Part shown: positions 1 through 5,189 of the stretch, piece by piece
Numbering within the stretch: position 1 is the first letter of the stretch
Layout of the letters: every line of letters begins with the position of its first letter
Made by a program: the position numbers and the translations under genes
NCBI GenBank assembly: GCA_016926495.1
Contig: JAFGOL010000148.1
Span: 1 to 5,189 of the forward strand
DNA length: 5,189 bases
Direction of reading: 5' to 3'
Origin: Oligoflexia bacterium
GTDB lineage: Bacteria > Bdellovibrionota > JAFGOL01
The notes under the pieces: generated by a model
Database searches by the model: none
What the model was told of the DNA's origin: nothing
The model's input: only the letters and a program-made list of their open reading frames with translations

Positions 1-1121
1 ATGGCGGACAAAACTATTACGGCATTAAAAACGAGATCAAAACTAACGGGCAGATGCGTGTCGTAATATATGGACGGCAGAGATATAAATTTATATTTAT
101 CCAGCAGGTAACAGAAAAGCGTACCCAGAATACCGCCGGCAAAGGCACCCGCAGTCCCTTTTATCAACCCTATCGTTAAAAGAATACGCCTGAGTTTTTG
201 CCTTTCCAGGCCCATTGAAAGCAAAATAGTAAAATCCTTTTTCTTTGATTCCACCATAAGTACCAGGGATATAACAAGTGAAAAGCTGGCTACGATAATT
301 ATAAAAAACAGGGTGAACAGCATGGCCATTCTTTCAAGCTTCAGCGAATAGAATATGCGGCTGTTCCTGTCCTCCCATGTTTCAATTTTATAATTACCTT
401 TTTCCCGGAGCAGTCTGGAGATCCTGTCTTTAATGTCGACCAAATCGTAAGGCCGCTTAGCATAAAGGGCTATTCCCGTGGGAAAACCCTTGCGTGGAGT
501 AAAATAGCTGACAGCGTCTTCAAGCCTTGAATAAAAATACTTAAGGTCACGCGAATAAGTGCCTGTTCGCACATAATCCCTGACCCTGAATTTTCTCAGT
601 TTCGGAGCCGCGGTGACAGCCGTGGCAAAGTCCCACGCTGAGAGCACTTCCACTTCATCGCCTTCGTAAACGCGGTTTGCTACGCCGAACTGCTGCCCCA
701 GCACTATCTCACGCCTTGCAATGGGTTTTGTAATCGAAAGTTTTTTAAAAAAATCGCCGGAAACCGCGAAAAGCACACCGCCCATTGTCACACCGTTAAA
801 ATAAATAATGGTCTCGCTTTCAACAAAAGGAGATATGTCCGTAATGTCAGCCATAAGGGCCTTATTGTTTTTTATTTTCTCAAGTATGTTCCCGTAGTCT
901 TCCAAAACCGACGACCCTTCGGGGGCCGTTATATATATATGCGGCTGAGTCCCTATGAGCCTTGAAACCAGGTCGCCCTCAAAACCCCTCATGACGGAGA
1001 TCACGACTATGACCGCGAAAACCCCGACCAGTACCCCTGCCATACCGAATATTGAAATAAGAGGGGTCCTTTCGTGCCCCCCCTTAAGAAACTTCCTAAC
1101 AAGAAAACCCCTCAGGCTCAT
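1..1121 (-). CDS. lolC/lolE: LolC/LolE-family lipoprotein-releasing ABC transporter permease, C-terminus cut by window edge
   Basis: This is an inner-membrane permease of the LolCDE type, which extracts mature lipoproteins from the inner membrane and hands them to the periplasmic carrier LolA using the ATPase LolD. 373 codons are visible with no stop; family members are about 400-415 residues, so roughly the last 25-45 are missing. Residues 20-44 form the first membrane helix and run into the family signature VISVMRGFEGDLVSRLIG at about 40-57, followed by TQPHIYI. A large periplasmic domain spans about 45-262. Helices follow at about 265-292 (then VESKKKDFTILLSMG, the typical cytoplasmic coupling segment) and 310-338, and a last one begins near 361. 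The stretch YKFISLPSIYYDTHLPVSFD is also typical. The ATG is preceded by GGGACGGAAAA and overlaps the glnE stop by 4 bases, suggesting coupled translation. LolC cannot be told from LolE here; a lolD gene may lie just beyond the left edge. Confidence 0.9.
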   Translation of the reverse strand, partial: MSLRGFLVRKFLKGGHERTPLISIFGMAGVLVGVFAVIVVISVMRGFEGDLVSRLIGTQPHIYITAPEGSSVLEDYGNILEKIKNNKALMADITDISPFVESETIIYFNGVTMGGVLFAVSGDFFKKLSITKPIARREIVLGQQFGVANRVYEGDEVEVLSAWDFATAVTAAPKLRKFRVRDYVRTGTYSRDLKYFYSRLEDAVSYFTPRKGFPTGIALYAKRPYDLVDIKDRISRLLREKGNYKIETWEDRNSRIFYSLKLERMAMLFTLFFIIIVASFSLVISLVLMVESKKKDFTILLSMGLERQKLRRILLTIGLIKGTAGAFAGGILGTLFCYLLDKYKFISLPSIYYDTHLPVSFDLVFNAVIVLSA

Positions 1122-3835
1122 TTTTCCGTCCCGTACTTAAGGTATTTATTTACAATGTTCTCAACCGTTCCTCTTACCGGGAGCATTTCGCTTTCCGCGT
1201 TTTGGTCTGTTCCTGAATTGATCCTTACCGCTGTTTCCATCCTTCTGTAAAACATAAGCGCCCCGTACAATACTTCAGCGTCACGGTATCCCTTCCTGGA
1301 CATAATGCTTAACGCCGAAGACAGGCTTCCGCATGATACGCGCTTATGAAAAAGCTGCATGATCCTTGTAACATACTCTATGTCCAGCAATGCCCCGCTT
1401 CCGTACTTTATATTAAAAATTCCCGTTTTGGCAGCATTTTCGTCAAGTACCTTTTTGCGGACATCAGCCAGACTTTGCAAAAATTCCTTATCAGGCCGGA
1501 TACCTTTTATATGGCTGTTTTTGAATTTTATTATACGTCTTCCAAGATGCAGGTCGCCCCCTATGAACCTTGTTTTCCAGAACGCTATCTTTTCCCACGC
1601 GTTATTGTGTTCATTGTGATATTTTACAAAGGTACCGAAACCGGCAGCAAGCGGGCCCGAATGTCCGGATGGCCTGAGATCCATGTCAATACTGTAAAGC
1701 TTACCGTACCTTGACTGCGACGACAAAAGCGTAACCAGGCGCTGCATTTTCCTTGTAACGGCTTCGGGCGAATGCATTGTTTCGTCATATACAAAAATCA
1801 GATCAAGATCAGAGCCGAAATTCACCGCCCTTTCTCCGAGCCTGCCAAGCCCCATAACGGCCATACCCTGCCAGTCTCCGCCTATGCCTTCCATTGATTC
1901 CCTTACAATAATATCCGCAAGAAAACTGAGCTCGGCATTCACGCCTGAAACATCAATAAGCGAAGATAAATAAGAAAGCCCTATTCTTGATTCCTCATAT
2001 ACCTTGAAAAGTTTCATGGATTCCATTTTAGCTTCAACGTCGGAACCGGCACCCGAGCAAAAAAGCCCGTAACTCTGCCTTATGCCCCCCTTGCCTTTTT
2101 GCGTCACCATTTCACCGCCCATGATCATGGTGTCTATAAATTCGGGGTGATGAATAAACATCTCCGCGAAATACAGGCCTCCTTCAAAAAGCTTTGCAAA
2201 AAGGTCAATAAGATCTTTATTTTCGTACAACAGTAAAAAAAGCGTGGGCCGTGATTTTATTGCGTTCAGGAACCTTTTCAGCGTTAAAAGCATCTTGTCA
2301 GGCCCGGAGGCGTTCATTATCCTGCTTAAAAAAAGTTCAACAACAAGAAAGCCCTTTTCCCTTATATTGACCGAAAAATACTTGTAATTAAGTATGTCGT
2401 TTATAGCGTCAATATTGAGCGCTGCCTCTTCCGGTTTTTCAAAGCCGGTTACCGAAAGCGCCTTTATCCTGTCGGGGTTGCTTCCCCCGAACAGCAGCAG
2501 TTTTTCCCTTTGCTGTTCCTCTGGACTGACCACGTCATCCGTAAACAGGCCGTTAAAATACTTCCTGTTCCATTCAGCCCTCTTATAAAACTTTTCAACC
2601 ATGGCGGACTCGTTACCGATGAATTCCTTTCCGTGTTTTACAAACAAGATCCTTTCCATCTGCTTTTTATCAACGTTGTATGTCTGCCTGTCGTCAAAAC
2701 ACTGCAGGATGTGCTCCATGTCCCTTAAATAAACGTAATTATCCTTCAGTGTCGTTATATCCGGCTTCGGTAACACCCTGAATTTTTGAAGCCTGTCCAT
2801 TATCCGCAAAAAATCCAGGGAATATTCCTGCAACTCGGCAAAACGTCCCGAATAAATCAGCAAAAGAGAAACGGCGCAGAATTCAAGCTCCCTTATTCCC
2901 CCTTCGCCCATCTTGAGATTGTACTCGGCAAGCCTGGAGCCGGCCTGGTACTTCATCAGTTTTTTTATGGACCTCACTTCCTCTATGGTCGAATAATCAA
3001 GAAATTTCCTGAACACAAAGGGCTTGAGTTCCTTTAAAAACTTTTCGGCCATATCGGGGCTGCCGCAGATATATCTTGCCTTGAGCCACGCGAGCCTTTC
3101 CCACGTGTGGCCCCAGCCCTCGTAGTAAGAGAAAGCCTCGGCAATATTGCTGACAAGCGGCGCGCTCTGGCCTCCGGGACGAAGCTCGTAATCAACCCTC
3201 AGCACAAAACCGTCTTCCGTATTATCGGACAAAACCCTCAGCATGAGCCTTGCTGCTTCTTCGGCTGCCTGTTTTACATCATCGGAAACGCAAAAAGCAA
3301 CAAGGTCAACGTCCGATGAAAAATTAAGCTCCGAGGCTCCGAGCTTACCCATGCCGAACACAACTAATATATCCCGCAGGACAAGTCCGTATTTTTTTAA
3401 AATCACCGACGAGCAATATCCGAACGCCTTTTTTATAAGGACTTCCGCCGCCAGGGTCTGGACCTCAGCAACTTCCCTGAAATCCATTCTTCCGGTCAGT
3501 ATGTTAAGGGCAATACGTGAAAAAATTCCGTGCCTGTGCTCCCTCAGTATCTTTTGAAAAGTTTCAAGGCCGCATTCATTGTCCAACCCGGTTTTTTCGA
3601 GCTTTTTAATGTCAGCCGATATGGACCTGTAATCCATATCCGTTTCCTGAATATCCTGATATTTTTTCAACGCAGACCTGAGATAACCTGAAAAACAGAC
3701 CGGGAGCAGGTCCTTTTGCCCGAAACCCGCGTGTTTTGATGCCAGGGCACTGATAAGATCCATGCAGACAGTACCGGAAATCAATCCCCTGTCATGCAAA
3801 TAGTTGATAATAGTCTCTAATTGATCTAAACTCAT
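1118..3835 (-). CDS. glnE: Bifunctional glutamine synthetase adenylyltransferase / adenylyl-removing enzyme
   Basis: GlnE attaches AMP to a tyrosine of glutamine synthetase (C-terminal domain) and removes it by phosphorolysis (N-terminal domain), tuning ammonia assimilation under PII control in the cytoplasm. The 905 residues are close to the usual 900-950. First nucleotidyltransferase domain: GMGKLGASELNFSSDVD with D175 and D177, third carboxylate D215 in VDYELRP, then GGIRELEF at 312-319 and LRDMEHILQ at 370-378. A linker with GFEKPEEAA is at about 464-472. Second domain: GLGRLGERAVNFGSDLD with D676 and D678, third carboxylate D717 in IDMDLRPSGHSGPLA, and SGALLDIEY at 813-821. All six acidic catalytic residues are present. 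Oddities: Glu669 stands where the hG[GS] motif needs a small residue, and both DxRLRP motifs lack the first Arg. No start codon precedes this ATG before an in-frame stop (3863-3865); a GGAAAA lies 8 bases upstream. No glnA or glnB is in the window. Confidence 0.93.
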   Translation of the reverse strand: MSLDQLETIINYLHDRGLISGTVCMDLISALASKHAGFGQKDLLPVCFSGYLRSALKKYQDIQETDMDYRSISADIKKLEKTGLDNECGLETFQKILREHRHGIFSRIALNILTGRMDFREVAEVQTLAAEVLIKKAFGYCSSVILKKYGLVLRDILVVFGMGKLGASELNFSSDVDLVAFCVSDDVKQAAEEAARLMLRVLSDNTEDGFVLRVDYELRPGGQSAPLVSNIAEAFSYYEGWGHTWERLAWLKARYICGSPDMAEKFLKELKPFVFRKFLDYSTIEEVRSIKKLMKYQAGSRLAEYNLKMGEGGIRELEFCAVSLLLIYSGRFAELQEYSLDFLRIMDRLQKFRVLPKPDITTLKDNYVYLRDMEHILQCFDDRQTYNVDKKQMERILFVKHGKEFIGNESAMVEKFYKRAEWNRKYFNGLFTDDVVSPEEQQREKLLLFGGSNPDRIKALSVTGFEKPEEAALNIDAINDILNYKYFSVNIREKGFLVVELFLSRIMNASGPDKMLLTLKRFLNAIKSRPTLFLLLYENKDLIDLFAKLFEGGLYFAEMFIHHPEFIDTMIMGGEMVTQKGKGGIRQSYGLFCSGAGSDVEAKMESMKLFKVYEESRIGLSYLSSLIDVSGVNAELSFLADIIVRESMEGIGGDWQGMAVMGLGRLGERAVNFGSDLDLIFVYDETMHSPEAVTRKMQRLVTLLSSQSRYGKLYSIDMDLRPSGHSGPLAAGFGTFVKYHNEHNNAWEKIAFWKTRFIGGDLHLGRRIIKFKNSHIKGIRPDKEFLQSLADVRKKVLDENAAKTGIFNIKYGSGALLDIEYVTRIMQLFHKRVSCGSLSSALSIMSRKGYRDAEVLYGALMFYRRMETAVRINSGTDQNAESEMLPVRGTVENIVNKYLKYGTEK

Positions 3836-3890
3836 ATTAGACGTTTTCCAATGAAAAGAATATCAAAGCGGGGGGATATTATCAACAACT
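3836..3890. promoter_or_regulatory. Divergent intergenic region between glnE and the PHP gene
   Basis: These 55 bases separate two divergent start codons, so promoters for both genes must lie here or inside the opposing 5' ends. On the minus strand GATAAT (3878-3883) matches a -10 box at five of six positions, but nothing convincing stands at -35. On the plus strand TATCAA (3861-3866) with TTAGAC (3837-3842) is a weak pair at 18-base spacing. A run of six G (3870-3875) is the only purine-rich ribosome-binding candidate for the PHP gene, about 14 bases from its ATG, which is longer than usual. That the region is regulatory follows from gene layout; the individual boxes are guesses. Confidence 0.45.
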
Positions 3891-4559
3891 ATGACTGTAG
3901 CCGATATACACATACATACAATATTCAGTCCTGACAGCACCATAACGCCTGAACAGCTTATCAGCAAGGCCTCCAAACTGAAAATAGACATAGTGTGCAT
4001 TACGGATCACAACATATTTAATAACAGCATCAATCTTGAATACTATATGAAAAATTCCCCGCCTCTTATTATACGCGGCGTAGAGCTTGCGACAAAAAAC
4101 GGAGAACTCCTGATATTCGGTTTAAAAAAGGATTTCTGGAACGATCTTATATACGGCGTTGAAGTGCTTCCTTCGGTTGAGTCCGTTATTGACGCTATGG
4201 ATTCCTTTGACGGGGTCGCGATATGGGCGCACCCGTTCAGAAGCTACATGGTACAGCATTATGATATTGATTACGCCAAGCATACCAGGATAAAGATACT
4301 GGAAGGGATGAACGGCAGAAACTCGGACATGGAAAACAACAACGCCTCAATCTACGCAAAACAGCACGACTTCAGGGAAACCGGGGGCTCGGACGCCCAC
4401 AGGGCGGATGAAATAGGGAAATGCCTGACGCTGTTTAAGGACGACATAAAATCAGAAGACGAATTCATATACGCCCTGAAAAATTCCGAGTACATTCCCA
4501 TTACCTTCGGCGAATACAAGGGCAAGGACCTCAGCAACGCCTTTAAAAATTGTAGCTGA
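3891..4559 (+). CDS. PHP-domain metal-dependent phosphoesterase
   Basis: This is a compact 222-residue PHP-superfamily protein, a cytoplasmic metal-dependent phosphoesterase; no signal peptide or membrane segment is visible. The metal-binding motifs occur in order: DIHIHTIFSPD (H7, H9, D15), ITDHN (D39, H40), RGVELAT (E65), WAHPF (H114), LEGMNGRN (E138, N141) and GGSDAH (D168, H170). Known relatives include the TrpH/YciV-type nucleases and nucleotide phosphatases, the histidinol-phosphatase family and the PHP domains of DNA polymerases. TrpH-type proteins are near 290 residues with an inserted subdomain; this one is shorter and seems to be the bare barrel, so its substrate cannot be assigned. 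The gene stands alone on the plus strand, divergent from glnE and overlapping the end of the next gene. The ATG is the only plausible start, because an in-frame stop (3852-3854) lies upstream with no other start codon between. Confidence 0.88.
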   Translation: MTVADIHIHTIFSPDSTITPEQLISKASKLKIDIVCITDHNIFNNSINLEYYMKNSPPLIIRGVELATKNGELLIFGLKKDFWNDLIYGVEVLPSVESVIDAMDSFDGVAIWAHPFRSYMVQHYDIDYAKHTRIKILEGMNGRNSDMENNNASIYAKQHDFRETGGSDAHRADEIGKCLTLFKDDIKSEDEFIYALKNSEYIPITFGEYKGKDLSNAFKNCS

Positions 4560-5115
4560 AATTGACGGTGATCATGTTGTTCTTGTTGGATAATTCCCTG
4601 GTGTCGACAAGGCTCAGTTCCACGGCAGAACTAAGATTGCGGGACAGGCTAAGGACCACCCTGTTGCCGCTTGCGTGGTAAACAACCTCACCGTTTGCCA
4701 CATCACTTATCATACGGAATTTAAGGTACCTGTGAGGCAGATCAGCCTTAAGGCGGAATTCCGCGTCTATGCCCTCCTCGAATTTAACGCTCGTGGAAGG
4801 CGTAACAATCTCCCTGTAGTAACTTACGTAGCTGTTCACCTTTTCGACTGCCTGTGAATTCCTGATAGCAGGCGCTTTTCTAAGATTCCTTTTAAGCTGC
4901 TTAAGGTTGTGCACAAGAAATTTCAACCCTATGGTTTTTAAGTCATCGCCTGCCCTCAGGTTTTTCGGGGTGCTGTATTCAATGAACTCGGCAGTACTGT
5001 CCGTGAATGTAAACTCAGCAAACCTGTCGTAGTCAAGAGGCCGTATTTCCGCCATCGCGGGAAAACAAAAAATCAATAATATAAAATAGTTAATGTACTT
5101 AAACATGCCATCCAT
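4543..5115 (-). CDS. Small exported protein with an outer-membrane beta-signal at its C-terminus; function unknown
   Basis: I do not recognise the family. From the ATG at 5115 it is 190 residues. An N-terminal signal peptide (MFKYINYFILLIFCFPAMA, cleavage likely before EI) indicates Sec export. Residues about 63-105 look helical and basic. From about 110 to the end the chain alternates in a beta-strand manner (for example RYLKFRM, NRVVLSLS, AVELSLVD) and finishes MITVNFSYNF, with hydrophobic or aromatic residues at -1, -3, -5, -7 and -9. That pattern is the classic C-terminal signal read by the BAM complex, so outer-membrane location is inferred. There are only about five or six strands, few for a lone barrel. 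The start is uncertain: TTG at 5121 has AGGAAG six bases upstream, ATG at 5115 has GGA at 8 bases, and ATG at 5106 gives the cleanest signal peptide. No cysteine follows the signal, so it is not a lipoprotein. Confidence 0.72.
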   Translation of the reverse strand: MDGMFKYINYFILLIFCFPAMAEIRPLDYDRFAEFTFTDSTAEFIEYSTPKNLRAGDDLKTIGLKFLVHNLKQLKRNLRKAPAIRNSQAVEKVNSYVSYYREIVTPSTSVKFEEGIDAEFRLKADLPHRYLKFRMISDVANGEVVYHASGNRVVLSLSRNLSSAVELSLVDTRELSNKNNMITVNFSYNF

Positions 5116-5141
5116 AGCCAAGTTCCACTTCCTGTGAAAGG

Positions 5142-5158
5142 GTCACTATGGTAATGAC
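5142..5158. promoter_or_regulatory. Imperfect 17-base palindrome upstream of the exported-protein gene, possible operator
   Basis: GTCACTA and TAATGAC flank a TGG centre and pair at six of seven positions. The element ends about 27 bases upstream of the ATG at 5115. A second, shorter inverted repeat overlaps it: GGTAA (5150-5154) with TTACC (5162-5166). Size and position suit a dimeric regulator site, or a small hairpin in the leader, but a single short palindrome can occur by chance. Confidence 0.2.
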
Positions 5159-5178
5159 TGTTTACCGGGTATATTAAG

Positions 5179-5184
5179 GTTATA
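5179..5184 (-). promoter_or_regulatory. Possible -10 element (TATAAC) for the exported-protein gene
   Basis: On the minus strand TATAAC matches TATAAT at five of six positions. The matching -35 box would fall beyond the right edge of the window, so the promoter cannot be confirmed. If real, the transcript would start near 5172 and carry the palindrome at 5142-5158 in its leader. Confidence 0.15.
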
Positions 5185-5189
5185 CTAAT

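Noticed and set aside
930..940. Short alternating AT run
   Set aside because: It encodes ordinary residues (IYI) of the conserved permease segment after TQPH; it is too short to be a functional repeat.
955..1140. Plus-strand open frame across the permease start
   Set aside because: It is antisense to the conserved first membrane helix of the LolC/E permease and the end of glnE, with no supporting motif.
1346..1714. Plus-strand open frame of 122 codons inside glnE
   Set aside because: It lies antisense to the conserved C-terminal domain of GlnE, has no recognisable motif and shares its bases with a confidently assigned gene.
3243..3557. Plus-strand open frame of 104 codons inside glnE
   Set aside because: It is antisense to the N-terminal catalytic domain of GlnE; its Ser/Thr-rich composition is what the complement of this coding frame would give.
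4352..4537. Minus-strand open frame inside the PHP gene
   Set aside because: It is a shadow of the GSDAH-containing end of the PHP protein, with no motif or ribosome-binding site of its own.
5148..5177. Nine-codon plus-strand open frame (MVMTVYRVY)
   Set aside because: It is too short, has no clear ribosome-binding site and overlaps the palindromic upstream region of the opposing gene.

Overview
The window looks like an ordinary chromosomal segment of a Gram-negative (diderm) bacterium. Two things point there: a lipoprotein-release (LolC/E-type) permease, and a small exported protein whose C-terminus looks like an outer-membrane beta-barrel insertion signal. By eye the DNA is moderately AT-leaning. 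Codon style looks alike across all four genes, and I see no insertion sequence, integrase, tRNA, rRNA or CRISPR array. I cannot name the phylum from the sequence.

Layout, left to right. (1) 1-1121, minus strand: a LolC/LolE-family ABC transporter permease whose C-terminus runs off the left edge. (2) 1118-3835, minus strand: a full-length two-domain glutamine synthetase adenylyltransferase/adenylyl-removing enzyme (GlnE). Its stop overlaps the permease start as ATGA, so the two are probably co-transcribed and translationally coupled. (3) 3836-3890: a 55-base divergent intergenic region that should hold the promoters for glnE and for the next gene. (4) 3891-4559, plus strand: a compact PHP-domain metal-dependent phosphoesterase. 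(5) 4543-about 5115, minus strand: a small signal-peptide protein, probably of the outer membrane, that converges on the PHP gene and overlaps its end by 17 bases. (6) 5116-5189: upstream region of that gene, with an imperfect palindrome and a weak -10-like element.

The genes belong to separate household functions: nitrogen-assimilation control, envelope lipoprotein trafficking, nucleotide/phosphoester hydrolysis and an unknown envelope protein. I see no evidence of a dedicated new multi-gene system. The points most worth a second look are a glutamate at the normally small [GS] position of the C-terminal GlnE nucleotidyltransferase motif, loss of the usual Arg in both DxRLRP motifs of GlnE, the strong beta-signal on an otherwise unrecognised small protein, and the palindrome upstream of it.
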